Assembly: GCA_019454145.1 (NCBI GenBank)
Contig: CP075366.1
Coordinates: forward strand, 1,653,564-1,717,563
Origin: Fimbriimonadaceae bacterium
Lineage (GTDB): Bacteria; Armatimonadota; Fimbriimonadia; Fimbriimonadales; Fimbriimonadaceae
Direction: 5' to 3'
DNA length: 64,000 nucleotides
Part shown: piece after piece, positions 43,734 to 54,172 of the stretch
How positions within the stretch are numbered: the stretch's first letter is position 1
Layout of the letters: each line of letters opens with the position of its first letter
Translations under genes and position numbers: made by a program
The notes under the pieces: model-generated
What the model was told of the DNA's origin: nothing
Database searches by the model: none
What the model saw: only the letters and a program-made list of their open reading frames with translations

Positions 43734-44240
43734 CTACATGAGTAAGTTGAGATAAGCCTCCAAATCGGTTGCTGAGAAGCAACAAAAGATCAGCTCCGAT
43801 AAATTACTTTTCGTAGTGAAGTGCTCGGCTACTGCCTGAATGGCAGTTTGAGCGGCCAATTCGATTGGGTAACCAAAGATTCCTGTACTGATACAAGGAA
43901 ATGCAACAGAGTCAATAGCCAGGTTTTCTGCGATTTGCAAGGAATTCCTGTAGCAAGAAGCAAGCAAATCTGGCTCTCCATATTCGCCTCCTCTCCACAC
44001 TGGCCCAACTGTATGAATAATATGTTTTGCTGGCAATAAGTAACCGGCAGTCAGCTTCGCTTCTCCGATTTTGCACCCGCCTAGCAACCTGCATTCATGA
44101 ACTAAATCTGGCCCCGCCGCCCGGTGAATCGCACCATCGACTCCACTTCCACCCAGCAAAGAAGTGTTAGCCGCATTGACGATTGCATCAACTTTCAGCT
44201 TCGTAATGTCGGCTTGGACCGCTGAGATTTTTACGCTCAC
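43734..44240 (-). CDS. Macro-domain protein (O-acetyl-ADP-ribose deacetylase-like)
   Basis: Binds ADP-ribose and probably hydrolyses O-acetyl-ADP-ribose or mono-ADP-ribosyl groups. It has the YmdB-type motifs [40 protein letters not shown] and [15 protein letters not shown]. The 168 residues form a single macro domain. The GTG start at 44240 lies 1 bp after the stop of the peptidase gene, so translational coupling is likely. Confidence 0.92.
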   Translation of the reverse strand: MSVKISAVQADITKLKVDAIVNAANTSLLGGSGVDGAIHRAAGPDLVHECRLLGGCKIGEAKLTAGYLLPAKHIIHTVGPVWRGGEYGEPDLLASCYRNSLQIAENLAIDSVAFPCISTGIFGYPIELAAQTAIQAVAEHFTTKSNLSELIFCCFSATDLEAYLNLLM

Positions 44241-44241
44241 G

Positions 44242-46812
44242 CTATCGGCTCGGCCCGAGAATCATGGCGTTCAACAGCATTTTGTAGAGTCCTGGCCATT
44301 GCGCGCGGTCAGTCGGATCAAATGGAAAAGCTACAACTCTTCCTTGCCCAACTCGTTCATCATGCGCCCAGGTAATGCCCTGCAGATCTTTCTCCGTTTC
44401 ATCCCAAGACCAACCGCAAAGTAGCTTCTTTACGCTTTCATCTGCCGAGAGCTGAACCGCGCTCCCGCCTATTGGTGCCTTCCAGAAACTGCTTCCGTCA
44501 ATCGGAACCGCGATCTTGATTTTCTCGTTGCCCTTACGCGGATAGCCATAGCTCAAATAGCTGAATGGATCAAGTTCGGCTTGGAATATTGCTCCGGGCA
44601 GGTCAGGATCAGTCGTGACTTCATCCAGGTTGAGGAAAGCATCCTTGCCGTTCACCCAGTCCACTCCCCCAAGAGCGATCAAGCAACCGCCATTTTCTAC
44701 CCATTCGCGTAACTTGCCCGTTGGTCGTGCGCCGACTCCGCCGGGAACGATCAGGCAGGTGTATTCATCCAGATTGCGATTGAAAACACTACTTGAGAGA
44801 GAATCGTACGGCAACTTGAACTCTTGCTCTAGCAAATACCAAAGAGCTCCAGCACGGAGATTTCCGGCGTTACCAAAAACCACGCCGATTTTTGGTTTAC
44901 GGAGTTGGACAACAGATTCGCTTCCCGGCCCCTGTCGCCCCTCGTCGGGGTAGCTCGTTCGCAACTGGTGCAACTTATATTCAGAGTCGGTCTTCCGAGA
45001 ATAGAGTTTGAGATAGGCTTCTTCAAGTTTCGCAAATGAAGCTTTCGAGTTTCTTGCGCTGAGAATCAAGAAAGTGCCAGGCGGAAACTTTTCGCTCGCA
45101 AATTGAGATTCCTTGGTGATCAAAGATATTTTGAAGTCCTTTGATAAAGCATCAGCGATAAAAAGGAGATCAGTGATGTCCTTATATTCCAGAGCATAAC
45201 CAGTATCAAAATTAGGTGCTCTTGAGTCAAAACCACCAAGGTAAGGTGGGCGATCCACCATACGCATTTCCGGCCGAGACTCACACCACCAAGCCTTGAG
45301 ATTGTAAGCGTACGGCAAGGCCCACGCGGTGGAATCATAGAACTCGTAGTAATCAATCTCTTCGTTCGGACGGTTTTCTTTGTCCTCTAAAGCCTTCTTG
45401 CGTTGCCGAGCAATGAACTCAGGCTCAAAATCGGAGAACGGTTCTAGCAACGCTTTTGCCAGCGGCCCTTGCGACTGGTTCATATCGACCACAAGCATGC
45501 CTTGCTTAACTTCAAGATTGCCTTTCCAGTCACTCCAATAATCGTGCGCTCCTTTTTGGAGCCACACTTCGCCCGCAAACTGCGCTACGATTCCAGATCG
45601 TGCCAGGTGCTCTTGCAAACGAGTGAGTTCTGATTGATTCCCATCCAAAATCACACGATGGAACTTCCCAGCATGTTCTCCGCTCACCGCTTTCGCTTTG
45701 AAATCTGAATACGACTTGAGCAACTCCGCACGATTCTTGGCCGCACTGCTAATGACCGCAAGCGCAGCAGTGAAGTGCTTTTCCGCCCCCTGCCTCATGG
45801 TGAGAATCGTATCGTCCACCCGCCGCTGCGACATCACCCGACCGCCATCGGTTTCGTGGGTCATGCCGATCGCTCCCATTAACGTAGTATGCGAATCTAG
45901 GTAGCACACGTTGTAGAAATCGAAACTATCGCGGATAAAGTAAGTCCACCCTTTGTTATCAAACGCTTTCGCGGTTGCGCGACCGAACACATCGGTCCAG
46001 TGGTTGTAGCGGTTACGGTCGGCGTTCACATTAACGCTTTGCTGGACAGGCGGGAAGAAGTACGTTTCAACTTGTCCGTGCTGATCCACATAAACTTGTG
46101 GATTCCATTTGAGGAACATCGCCACTTCTTGGCGAGTTTCGGCCTGACTCATAGAAATCCGGTCGCGGTTCATGTCAAATCGATAATGGTTCGCCCGTCC
46201 GAAAAACGCGCTTGGCATGGCGCGGTCATAAGCATCGCGGCCAGGATTGCCGTTCGGAATTGAGTTGTACGCTACCACGTACCGCTCGTGACCATCCGGG
46301 TTGTAAACCGGATTCACCATCACCACGGCATCACGCAGCATGGAAGTAATTTCCGCACTGTTGGAAGCGGCAAGATTATAAATAAGCGCCATCGCCGATT
46401 CAAAACTTGCGGTTTCGTCACCGTGAATGCACTCGTTGATCCAAACCAGAACGGGCGTTCGTTTCTGAATCGCGGCAATATCATCCCCTGGTTTGGGATT
46501 AGCTAAACGACCGAGATCAGCTTGGATTTCGTCCAGCCTCGCGATGTTTTCCGGGCTAGAAATCGCCAGAACCCGGAGGGTGCGGCCTTCGGTGCTCTTG
46601 CCGTATTCCATCATCCGCACGCGCTCAGGCGAACTAGCAGCAATGGCGGTGACAACCCGTTCTTGGTCGCGGTAAACCGTGTGTTTGGAACCAAGTTCGT
46701 AACCAAGAATAGATTCCGGCTTCGGCACTCCGGGTAAATACCAACCGCGATCATAAAAATCGAACTGTTCTTGACCCGCCAAAACAAGCCCGCACACCAA
46801 AGCCGTTAACAT
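44242..46812 (-). CDS. Secreted M14-family zinc carboxypeptidase
   Basis: Large exported metallopeptidase. The signal peptide starts at ATG 46812 ([17 protein letters not shown]). The M14 domain (about 50-400) has [19 protein letters not shown], the zinc motif [15 protein letters not shown] and the later [16 protein letters not shown]. The C-terminal ~350 residues contain a class I amidotransferase-like part ([36 protein letters not shown]), as in several long M14 proteins. It digests extracellular peptides. The frame is open 7 codons further upstream (46833), which would add a second hydrophobic stretch. Confidence 0.87.
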   Translation of the reverse strand: MLTALVCGLVLAGQEQFDFYDRGWYLPGVPKPESILGYELGSKHTVYRDQERVVTAIAASSPERVRMMEYGKSTEGRTLRVLAISSPENIARLDEIQADLGRLANPKPGDDIAAIQKRTPVLVWINECIHGDETASFESAMALIYNLAASNSAEITSMLRDAVVMVNPVYNPDGHERYVVAYNSIPNGNPGRDAYDRAMPSAFFGRANHYRFDMNRDRISMSQAETRQEVAMFLKWNPQVYVDQHGQVETYFFPPVQQSVNVNADRNRYNHWTDVFGRATAKAFDNKGWTYFIRDSFDFYNVCYLDSHTTLMGAIGMTHETDGGRVMSQRRVDDTILTMRQGAEKHFTAALAVISSAAKNRAELLKSYSDFKAKAVSGEHAGKFHRVILDGNQSELTRLQEHLARSGIVAQFAGEVWLQKGAHDYWSDWKGNLEVKQGMLVVDMNQSQGPLAKALLEPFSDFEPEFIARQRKKALEDKENRPNEEIDYYEFYDSTAWALPYAYNLKAWWCESRPEMRMVDRPPYLGGFDSRAPNFDTGYALEYKDITDLLFIADALSKDFKISLITKESQFASEKFPPGTFLILSARNSKASFAKLEEAYLKLYSRKTDSEYKLHQLRTSYPDEGRQGPGSESVVQLRKPKIGVVFGNAGNLRAGALWYLLEQEFKLPYDSLSSSVFNRNLDEYTCLIVPGGVGARPTGKLREWVENGGCLIALGGVDWVNGKDAFLNLDEVTTDPDLPGAIFQAELDPFSYLSYGYPRKGNEKIKIAVPIDGSSFWKAPIGGSAVQLSADESVKKLLCGWSWDETEKDLQGITWAHDERVGQGRVVAFPFDPTDRAQWPGLYKMLLNAMILGPSR

Positions 46813-46893
46813 AGATTTGAGTATAGCCAGCAAAAAGTGATTTCAACTCACAACCAAGAGTATTCTTTGCGCGTTAGATTAATAGAAATTTCC

Positions 46894-48702
46894 ATGCAGC
46901 CCACAAGTTCGGATCGGCAACTACCCACTCTTCAACAATCGGCTTGGTTCCGAACGAGGGTGATTCTGTTGCAATGCCAGCGCGGGCTTTTGAATGCGGC
47001 TCAGCCAATAAAGCGATTTCAACCTGACTATTCCGAGCACCCTGAACTCACCCAAAAGTTCGAATCCGTCACCCCATTGTTTACCGAGGATTCAATAGCC
47101 GAACGGCGATTGCAGTTAGGAAAAATCCAGAACCTACGCATTGCCCTTCGCCAGATTGACGGTATCTGTATTCCGGCGGGAGAAACATTCAGTTTTTGGC
47201 GGCAGATCGGTCGGGCAACCAAACGCCGAGGATTTAAGCCAGGGCGTGAACTGCGTGAAGGCTGCATCATCCCGAGCGTTGGCGGCGGCCTTTGCCAGAT
47301 ATCCAATGCTCTTTACGATCTTGCCCTGCAAACTGGTTGCCAAATTGATGAGCGGCACCCACACACCCAGGTGATTCCCGGCAGTGCCGCCGACCGTGAA
47401 CGCGATGCCACGGTTGCCTGGAACCATATCGATCTTCGATTCACGCCCCATTCTCCTTTAAGGATTCGGGCAAAACTCACGCAAAGCGAGTTAGTGATCC
47501 AATTCTTTACTGAACCTTCGCAAGTGGTGGCCGCAGATGCAAAAAGGCCAAAACGAATTACTTTAAAGCTGTTAGAAAACGATCTTGGATCTTGTATGAC
47601 GTGCGGAGAAACTGCGTGCCACCGTCACGATCTATCCGGAACGATTACCGCTCGCCAAACGGATGAACCCATTACTTTTCTTGTCGATGCAGTCACTCCT
47701 GAATTTGCGGCTTTGATCAGTGCGCAGGCGAAGAAAAGTGACCTGATCCTTGCCCCTCTTGATGGACATCGTTTCAAACTCAGCCGATACCAACTTCCGG
47801 GTACGGCGGCTCGAACCGAGTTTGCAACCACTCAGGCTCTGATTCGTGCGTTGAAACTTCGTGGGAACCATCCTCCTCCAGTTTCTCGGCGGATAATGAT
47901 TGATAATACGGAACAGATTGCCCGCACACTAGCAAGCAAAATCCCGTTCAATTCCCACCATTTGGTTATAGATATTAAGTTATTGAATGGATTGTGTGAT
48001 GCTGACGAACTTGGCAACTTACTTGAAACTGGGTTGCTCTTTGGCAGAACGTTTTCCGTATTCCTCAGCCGGATCCCAATGGCACTCACCGAGTCGCTTT
48101 TAGATGAAGCGGCAACGCAGTTGCCAGATGCTAATGCCCTCGCAGACTTCCGAGTTCCTAGCCGGATGAGTCGCCAAGAATCACAAGCCCTCGGATTTGC
48201 TACAGAACTGATCACTGCAAGCCCTTATTTAGCCGAGTACTATAGCCATAATAACAAGCAAACAGTAAGTTTAATTCATTATATATTGCCAAATCCGACA
48301 AGGCAACCTTCAAACGAATCGCAGAATCCTTACCTCTATTTTCCCGGGCCGACGGCGGCACGAAAGGGCGCTCATGCAGTTAGAGAAGTCGCAAAGATCA
48401 CGGGATTGCCGATTGCAGTGGCGGGTAAAAATCTTGACACGCCAGATTTTTGGAAAGATATCAGTACCTTGGATTCAAAAATTTATACACATCATGGTGC
48501 AATCGCAGTTATCGCGCCGAGTGCTTTAGAAGACCGGCCATCTCAGCTACTTCAAGCGTTTATGGATGGAGTACCGATCATCACAACTGCCATGGCTGGA
48601 CTCCCGAATTCAGATCGTATTATGAACGTGGAATTCAACGATGTTGACCAGATGGTTGAGACGATCAATATACTTGAAGCCCGCCACCCTTCTCCGCTTT
48701 AG
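46894..48702 (+). CDS. VanW family protein fused to a glycosyltransferase-like domain
   Basis: N-terminal ~220 residues are VanW-type: RLQLGKIQNLRIALRQIDG, ETFSFWRQIGRATKRRGF, VGGGLCQISNALYDLA and HTQVIPG. A cysteine/histidine cluster follows (SCMTCGETACHRHD), a possible Zn or Fe-S site. The C-terminal ~300 residues end with YFPGPTAARKGAHAVREVA and APSALEDRPSQLLQAFMDG, close to group 1 glycosyltransferases. The function is not established; VanW is linked to the envelope. The ATG at 46894 is used; the frame is open to a GTG at 46837, and neither has a clear ribosome site. Confidence 0.8.
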   Translation: MQPTSSDRQLPTLQQSAWFRTRVILLQCQRGLLNAAQPIKRFQPDYSEHPELTQKFESVTPLFTEDSIAERRLQLGKIQNLRIALRQIDGICIPAGETFSFWRQIGRATKRRGFKPGRELREGCIIPSVGGGLCQISNALYDLALQTGCQIDERHPHTQVIPGSAADRERDATVAWNHIDLRFTPHSPLRIRAKLTQSELVIQFFTEPSQVVAADAKRPKRITLKLLENDLGSCMTCGETACHRHDLSGTITARQTDEPITFLVDAVTPEFAALISAQAKKSDLILAPLDGHRFKLSRYQLPGTAARTEFATTQALIRALKLRGNHPPPVSRRIMIDNTEQIARTLASKIPFNSHHLVIDIKLLNGLCDADELGNLLETGLLFGRTFSVFLSRIPMALTESLLDEAATQLPDANALADFRVPSRMSRQESQALGFATELITASPYLAEYYSHNNKQTVSLIHYILPNPTRQPSNESQNPYLYFPGPTAARKGAHAVREVAKITGLPIAVAGKNLDTPDFWKDISTLDSKIYTHHGAIAVIAPSALEDRPSQLLQAFMDGVPIITTAMAGLPNSDRIMNVEFNDVDQMVETINILEARHPSPL

Positions 48703-49297
48703 TTATCTCTGCTCGGGATTCTTTGATGATCTGCTCCCAGGTCACCCATTTGTTCGTATCCGAATCTATAGATCCTTTAATTCCCATCGCTTTGACTTTG
48801 GTAACCCACCCTTCGACCAGCTTCTGTGTATTCTTCATTTTCGCAACCTTGCCAGAAATCGACATTGATTGCTCGGCCCCACGGGCAAACAGCAAGTCGG
48901 CAAATCCGACGACTGATTTGTAGCCCTCGCCAACTTGAGTGGTCGGTGTATGAAATAAAAATTCGCGGTCGTTCGTTGCCACGTAATTCACGCCGCCCTG
49001 TGGCTGAAACTTGATCACGAATTGGCACTGCGGTGAACTCCAGGCGATAGGCGAGCCACTGGCTGTTCTTTGAATGCTCGGCCCCTTGTACCAAGGCTCA
49101 ACGATAAGCGCTAAGAACTTGGTACATGCAGATTTCGAAACACCTTTGACTTCAGCAGAAAGCATGACTTGATGAAATAATTCACCGTCAGAACTCTTCA
49201 TCGCTTGATCAAACAGAGTCTGCACCTGCTCCTCCGTGAGGTCGTAATCTTGGATAGTGCCAAATAAAAGTCCGGCTGAAATTGCGGCGAGAATCAT
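48665..49297 (-). CDS. Secreted hypothetical protein
   Basis: 210 residues of unknown function with an N-terminal signal peptide (MILAAISAGLLFGTIQ). The rest is mixed alpha/beta: VIKFQPQGGVNYVATNDREF, GYKSVVGFADLLFARGAE and a Lys-rich tail. No family was recognised. It converges on the VanW gene with a 38-bp overlap. Confidence 0.6.
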   Translation of the reverse strand: MILAAISAGLLFGTIQDYDLTEEQVQTLFDQAMKSSDGELFHQVMLSAEVKGVSKSACTKFLALIVEPWYKGPSIQRTASGSPIAWSSPQCQFVIKFQPQGGVNYVATNDREFLFHTPTTQVGEGYKSVVGFADLLFARGAEQSMSISGKVAKMKNTQKLVEGWVTKVKAMGIKGSIDSDTNKWVTWEQIIKESRAEITKAEKGGGLQVY

Positions 49298-49363
49298 ATT
49301 TACCCATTGTACGGTAGGGAGAAGATGCGGTTGCTGCGTATTCTCAGATAATCTGCAAAAGCA

Positions 49364-50074
49364 ATGGCGAATTCTGATCCACTTTCAAAATGGCGGCAAT
49401 CATCCAATGCCTGGATCAATTTGCAAGGTGAAACCGGGGACTTCGCTCGCAGCCAGGTGCTAGACCCCGCTCTCGCCGACATTCTGCCAAATCTCAATGG
49501 GAAAACCGTATTGGACGTCGGTTGCGGTGAAGGAAGACTCTGCCGCCAGCTGAGCGAGCAAGGCGCAATCACAACCGGAATTGACCCAACTCCGGAATTT
49601 ATCGCTCACGCAAAACAAATGCACCCGGACGGAACGTATTTGGAAGCCATTGCCGAATCTCTCCCCTTTCCAGATAACTCGTTCGACCTCGTCATCTCTT
49701 ATCTGACTCTTATTGATATTCCTGATGATCGAGCCGCCGCAAATGAGATGGTGCGGGTTCTAAAACCAGGTGGGCAGATATTTATCGTCACGATTTCTAA
49801 TATGGGCTCGTGCACGCCAGGCTGGGTGAAAGATGAAAACGGCAAACACCTCTACCGCACAGTTGACCGATACATGGAGCATTTCAGTATGGAACTTGCT
49901 TGGGGTGGTCTTGAAATCATCAATTACCACCGCCCGCTTTCGCATACGCTGAATTTGTTCCTGTTTCAAGGCATGGTTCTCACGCATTTTCTTGAACCGC
50001 TCCCGCCTGAATCAAGCGAGCACTTTCAGCAAGAGTTCCGTTGCCCGACCTTCCAGATATTTGCGTTCAAATAA
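49364..50074 (+). CDS. Class I SAM-dependent methyltransferase
   Basis: 236 residues. Motif I TVLDVGCGEGRLCRQL, GIDPTPEFIAHA and the post-motif LPFPDNSFDLVISYLTLIDIPD identify a methyltransferase domain of the Methyltransf_11 kind. The C-terminal part (SMELAWGGLEIINYHRPLSH) resembles small-molecule methyltransferases. The substrate is unknown and the neighbours do not help. Confidence 0.87.
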   Translation: MANSDPLSKWRQSSNAWINLQGETGDFARSQVLDPALADILPNLNGKTVLDVGCGEGRLCRQLSEQGAITTGIDPTPEFIAHAKQMHPDGTYLEAIAESLPFPDNSFDLVISYLTLIDIPDDRAAANEMVRVLKPGGQIFIVTISNMGSCTPGWVKDENGKHLYRTVDRYMEHFSMELAWGGLEIINYHRPLSHTLNLFLFQGMVLTHFLEPLPPESSEHFQQEFRCPTFQIFAFK

Positions 50075-50119
50075 ACGAATAACTGAACTCTCTTTTCAAA
50101 TTCGTGTCTTAATCCAAAT

Positions 50120-50857
50120 ATGCTCGCCGCAATCGCCACCCTTCTCATCGCCCAAAAAGAAGATTTCAAGCCGATCTTCAACGGTAAGAACCTCGAAGGA
50201 TGGACGGCAAAGATCAAAGGCTATGAATCTGGCGACAACTTTGCCAACACATTCCGCGTGGCGAACGGCGTGATTCAAGTGAACTACGACGGCTACGGCG
50301 GTAAGTTCGAGGATCGCTTTGGGCACCTATTTTACGAAACCGAATACAAGCACTTCATCATGCGGTTGGAATACCGCTTTACGGGCACACAATGTCCCGG
50401 CGGGCCAGGGTGGGCGTACAAAAACAGCGGCATCATGTACCTTGGGCAAACGGCAGAATCCATGGGCAAGGATCAATCGTTCCCGGTGAGTGCCGAGTTC
50501 CAATTCCTCGGTGCGGATGCTGGTCAAACCCGGGGCACGGGCAACTTGTGCTCGCCCGGAACCAACATCTGGAAAGACGGCAAGATGATCACCCAGCACG
50601 TAATTGAAGTCAACGGGCCATCAATCGAAGGCGAGGCTTGGGTGAAAGCTGAGCTTGAGGTGAACGCCACCAACATCATTCACCGCATCAACGGCAAAGA
50701 GGTTTATCGGTACGAAAAGGTTGAATTCGATCCCGGCGACGCCGATGCTAAACCGTTGCTCAAGAAGAATTCGCTCGCGGTGACTAAAGGAACGGTGTCT
50801 TTGCAGTCCGAATCGCATCCCGTGGAGTTTCGGAATATCGAGATCAAGAAACTGTAA
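50120..50857 (+). CDS. Secreted DUF1080 (3-keto-disaccharide hydrolase-like) protein
   Basis: Jelly-roll family common in Planctomycetota and Armatimonadota; some members hydrolyse 3-keto-glycosides. It shows FKPIFNGKNLEGWTAK near the N-terminus, GWAYKNSGIMYLGQ and the late LQSESHPVEFRNIEIKKL. A short signal-like start (MLAAIATLLIAQ) suggests export. Confidence 0.88.
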   Translation: MLAAIATLLIAQKEDFKPIFNGKNLEGWTAKIKGYESGDNFANTFRVANGVIQVNYDGYGGKFEDRFGHLFYETEYKHFIMRLEYRFTGTQCPGGPGWAYKNSGIMYLGQTAESMGKDQSFPVSAEFQFLGADAGQTRGTGNLCSPGTNIWKDGKMITQHVIEVNGPSIEGEAWVKAELEVNATNIIHRINGKEVYRYEKVEFDPGDADAKPLLKKNSLAVTKGTVSLQSESHPVEFRNIEIKKL

Positions 50858-50893
50858 CTAAAACCATATTTACAAAAATCTCGTACACAAAAC

Positions 50894-51091
50894 GTGTTCA
50901 GTTTCAAGTGCCCAAAATGTGACGGCAAAAAGTACTCACTCTCCGAGCTGAGAGGTGCCGAGGGCGGAATAGGCGCGTTCTTTAACCTTGATAACGCCAT
51001 CTTTACCGTTGTGACGTGCGAGAAGTGCGGATTCTCAGAGCTTTTCAAGTGCGGGCTTAAAATGTTCAAGCACCGCTTTGCAATTGACTAA
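50894..51091 (+). CDS. Small zinc-ribbon protein
   Basis: 65 residues with two Cys pairs, FKCPKCDGKKY and VTCEKCGFSEL, spaced like a zinc ribbon, and a C-terminal FKCGLKMFKHRF. Probably binds nucleic acid or protein; no specific role can be given. The start is GTG (50894) and no strong ribosome site is seen, so it is moderately supported. Confidence 0.62.
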   Translation: MFSFKCPKCDGKKYSLSELRGAEGGIGAFFNLDNAIFTVVTCEKCGFSELFKCGLKMFKHRFAID

Positions 51092-51115
51092 AAAGCATAC
51101 TGTTCCATATGCCAC

Positions 51116-51349
51116 TCACTCCGGATAGCGAACCAGAACCTCTCCTACTTCTGGAAAAGTCACTCGGTCGCCTTCGTACAACTTCCGACCACGACGATTT
51201 TCTGGTTCACCGTTGACTTCAATCTCCGTTTCATCCAAAAACGCCCGAATCTCCCCGCCCATGCCGATCAAGCCAAGAGCTTTGACAAGCTGGCCCAATG
51301 TGATGAACTCGGTATGGATTTCAAATTCGCGGCTTTGTGGTTCCACCAT
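51116..51349 (-). CDS. S4-domain RNA-binding protein (YaaA/RlbA-like)
   Basis: 77 residues forming one S4 domain: FITLGQLVKALGLIGMGGEI then IEVNGEPENRRGRKLYEGDRV. This is the small stand-alone S4 protein found near dnaA/recF in many Firmicutes; here it is isolated. Predicted to bind structured RNA or ribosomal components. Confidence 0.85.
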   Translation of the reverse strand: MVEPQSREFEIHTEFITLGQLVKALGLIGMGGEIRAFLDETEIEVNGEPENRRGRKLYEGDRVTFPEVGEVLVRYPE

Positions 51350-51403
51350 AACAGTAAACCACTTATGAGACTAAACCAAGCTTCAGAGCCGTCCTAATTC
51401 ATC

Positions 51404-52678
51404 ATGCAGTCAACGGGGACGGCAAAAAAATCGAACGTCATCCTTGCCATCGTAGCCGCATCGCTCGGTTACTTCGTGGATGTTTACGATATCTGGCTTT
51501 ATTCAGTTCTGCGGGTGGACAGCCTCAATGCGCTGGGCTTTACGGATAAAGCCAGCAACGAAGCGATGGGCCACCTTTTGCTGAACACTCAGATGGCGGG
51601 ATTCATACTTGGGGCAATCGCCTTTGGGATCATTTCCGATAAAAAGGGGCGTCTCGCCGTGCTTTTCGGCTCGATCTTTTTATACAGCCTCGCCAATATC
51701 GCCAACGGATTTGTCACCAATATCCCCATGTACGCAATCTGCCGATTTGTCGCTGGTGTCGGATTGGCGGGAGAACTGGGCGCAGGAATCGCCCTTGTTT
51801 CTGAGTTGGTGCCGAAGGAATTCAGGGGCTGGGCGACCACGCTTGTTGCAACTTGTGGAGTAGCGGGTTCGGTGGCGGCAGCACTGTTTGCAAAAGTCTT
51901 CCCCTGGAACATTGGTTACTGGATTGGCGGTGGGATGGGAATCGCCTTGCTGATCTTCCGAATCGGCGTGTTTGAATCCGGAATGTTTGAGCGGCTCAAA
52001 GAAAACGACAATATCCGGCGTGGTGATTTTCTCGGACTGTTCAAAACCAAAGAACGGGCGACTCGCTACTTGGCAACGATTCTCAATGGTGCTCCGGTTT
52101 GGTTTTTTGCCGGGCTATTTATGACGTTCTCCAAGGAGCTGCAAGAAGCCCTCAACATCGCTAACCCCTTCCCGGTCGCCGATATCATCATGATTTCCGC
52201 CATTGGTTTAACTGTCGGCGATGTGATTTTTGGCGGACTTTCCCAAATCCTCAAGAGCCGCCGCAAGGCGTTCACCGCCGCATTAACTTTAATGGCGATT
52301 GCCATTGCGTTAATCCTCACTATCACCAAAGATCGAACCTCGTTCTACTGGCTGATGTTTGTTGCCGGGGTTGGAGCGGGGTACTGGGCGGTTTTCGTCA
52401 CCACTGCGGGAGAAACGTTTGGTACCAACCTTCGCGGAACGGTTGCAGTAACTGCTCCAAGTTTTGTGCGTGGGCTAGTGATTCCGCTTTCGATTATCCG
52501 AGGATTACTGATTCCTCAGTTCGGCCCGATTGGTGCGCTAACGATTCTTGGAGTCGTTGTGCTCTCCCTTGCCGTTTGGGCGGTTTATCGGCTGCCCGAA
52601 ACATACGGGCGCGATCTGGAATTCGTAGAATCGCATGAAAATGTCGGCAGTGACGACCTTGCCCCGTCTGCTACATAG
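51404..52678 (+). CDS. MFS transporter, metabolite symporter-like
   Basis: 424 residues, about 12 membrane helices. The first helix (VILAIVAASLGYFVDVYDIW) and the cytoplasmic loop GIISDKKGRLAVLFG match the MFS signature. The helix-5 motif GVGLAGELGAGIALVSELVP resembles the sugar/metabolite:H+ symporter branch. The substrate is unknown. A YCII gene begins at the very next base after its stop. Confidence 0.85.
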   Translation: MQSTGTAKKSNVILAIVAASLGYFVDVYDIWLYSVLRVDSLNALGFTDKASNEAMGHLLLNTQMAGFILGAIAFGIISDKKGRLAVLFGSIFLYSLANIANGFVTNIPMYAICRFVAGVGLAGELGAGIALVSELVPKEFRGWATTLVATCGVAGSVAAALFAKVFPWNIGYWIGGGMGIALLIFRIGVFESGMFERLKENDNIRRGDFLGLFKTKERATRYLATILNGAPVWFFAGLFMTFSKELQEALNIANPFPVADIIMISAIGLTVGDVIFGGLSQILKSRRKAFTAALTLMAIAIALILTITKDRTSFYWLMFVAGVGAGYWAVFVTTAGETFGTNLRGTVAVTAPSFVRGLVIPLSIIRGLLIPQFGPIGALTILGVVVLSLAVWAVYRLPETYGRDLEFVESHENVGSDDLAPSAT

Positions 52679-53026
52679 ATGAGCAAATACCTCCTGCTTT
52701 TGTACTACTCGGAAGAATCTGAGGCGGCATTCGATGCCTTGCCGTTAGAAGAGCGCCGAGCCGCGATTAAAAAGTACAAAGATTTCGCCGAGAGGCTAGC
52801 TCAAGAAGGCCGCTTGATTGAGGCAGATGGATTAAAAACTGGAGGATGCGTTGTCCGTAAAAAACAAGGCGAAATTTCAGTCACCGATGGCCCGTACACA
52901 CTGGCAAAAGAACTTGTGGGTGGGTTCTATCTATTCACAGCTGCAAACCTTGAAGAGGCAACGGAACTAGCAAAACAATGTCCCGCCCTTGAAACAGGCG
53001 GGACAATTGACGTGCGAGAAATCTAA
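52679..53026 (+). CDS. YCII-related (DGPF) domain protein
   Basis: 115 residues with the YCII/DGPF pattern: MSKYLLLLYYSEESEAAF, EGRLIEADGL and SVTDGPYTLAKELVGGFYLF. DGPF proteins are typical partners of ECF42 sigma factors, and one such sigma gene lies 1.7 kb downstream. The ATG follows the MFS stop directly. Confidence 0.9.
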   Translation: MSKYLLLLYYSEESEAAFDALPLEERRAAIKKYKDFAERLAQEGRLIEADGLKTGGCVVRKKQGEISVTDGPYTLAKELVGGFYLFTAANLEEATELAKQCPALETGGTIDVREI

Positions 53027-53027
53027 G

Positions 53028-53663
53028 CTACATCGCCGCTTTGGCGGCAGCAAGAACTTCATCACCTTTTAGCCGAACTCGATAATCCGGGTTTGAATAG
53101 GAGTAGACAATCATGCCCTTTTTGATGATGAAAACTGATGGCACCGGCAAGATGTGGTGCTTCTGCCCGGAAGCCGCTTCCAGATCAATTTTGTAATCAT
53201 TCTTGTACTTGGTGACCAACGATTCTTCCACCTTGAAGGCGATTCCGAACTGCTTTGCGGCTTCAGCTGAGGAATCTGAGAACAGCTTGTACTTCAGCGA
53301 ATTCTTTTCGACACTCTTGTTGAGTTCGGCGGGCGTATCTGGGCTAACTGCAACCATTTGATAACCCATTTCCATTAGGTCACCTTCAATTTTAGCTAGC
53401 TCTGAAAGATGCCGATTGCAGTAGGGGCACCAGCCACCGCGGTAGAAAATCAGAACCGTTGGCTTATCGCCCGCTATGGAGGTCAGGTCAGTTTTCTTAC
53501 CTTCAAGATTCAGCAACGTAGGATTAGGGGCCTTCACACCCGCCTTTAGAGGTTTCGTCGTTTCGGCACTTGAAGCAACCATATCATCCGATCCAGCAAT
53601 CGCCGTGCCGGCTCCAATCACCAAAACTCCTGCGCAAGCCAATTTCATTCCATTTGAGATCAT
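53028..53663 (-). CDS. Exported peroxiredoxin-like (AhpC/TSA) protein
   Basis: Thiol peroxidase-type or thioredoxin-fold protein. The signal peptide is MISNGMKLACAGVLVIGAGTA. The catalytic region is VLIFYRGGWCPYCNRHLSEL, with a CxxC pair rather than the classic single peroxidatic Cys motif PxxxT/SxxC. GYQMVAVSPDTPAEL and SVFIIKKGMIVYSYSN follow. ATG 53663 is supported by GGAGAA just upstream; the longer open frame (53759) would lose this site. Probably acts in the periplasm. Confidence 0.86.
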   Translation of the reverse strand: MISNGMKLACAGVLVIGAGTAIAGSDDMVASSAETTKPLKAGVKAPNPTLLNLEGKKTDLTSIAGDKPTVLIFYRGGWCPYCNRHLSELAKIEGDLMEMGYQMVAVSPDTPAELNKSVEKNSLKYKLFSDSSAEAAKQFGIAFKVEESLVTKYKNDYKIDLEAASGQKHHILPVPSVFIIKKGMIVYSYSNPDYRVRLKGDEVLAAAKAAM

Positions 53664-53779
53664 TGATTTCTCCTTCACAAACAACGAAATACGCCACGTT
53701 GCTAAATAGTTCCGCTTGAAGATAACTGTTAAAAAACCAACTGAAACTTTTCCTCCCAATCCTATACACTAGAATCACC

Positions 53780-54106
53780 ATGCGAGGTCGATGGACAAAT
53801 TTTGCATACAGTTTAAAGGGCCGCCAAGCTATTGTTCACGGCCTGAATGTTTGGGCGCATTCTTGGACGTTTACTGGCGAATATGCCTTTCTCGAAGGAT
53901 TTCTTGAGCATCCCAATGTCAGCTTTCCCATCTACGCGATCCGAAAACACGGTCGAACCTACCTGTTTGCCGCCGCCGAAGTTCTCCCGGATTACTGGGT
54001 GTTTATTTATGAGGATCAATTTGGAGATTCGGCTGGAGTGCCAGCTAGCCTGCTCCCGGTATCACCTTCGCGCGAAGCTGAAGAGCCGTTCTGCCTCAGT
54101 AATTAG
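53780..54106 (+). CDS. Hypothetical protein
   Basis: 108 residues, with no recognised family. Aromatic-rich (VHGLNVWAHSWTFTGEYAFL; LPDYWVFIYEDQFG), no signal peptide and no membrane helix. ATG 53780 has a -10-like TATACA shortly upstream. It lies between the peroxiredoxin and the YCII/sigma genes and may belong to their unit. Confidence 0.5.
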   Translation: MRGRWTNFAYSLKGRQAIVHGLNVWAHSWTFTGEYAFLEGFLEHPNVSFPIYAIRKHGRTYLFAAAEVLPDYWVFIYEDQFGDSAGVPASLLPVSPSREAEEPFCLSN

Positions 54107-54172
54107 CCGTGTCGGTTTTTGAATGTCTGTAACGACGGTGCATTTGAGGCCGGAAATTCCGGAAGCAACACT

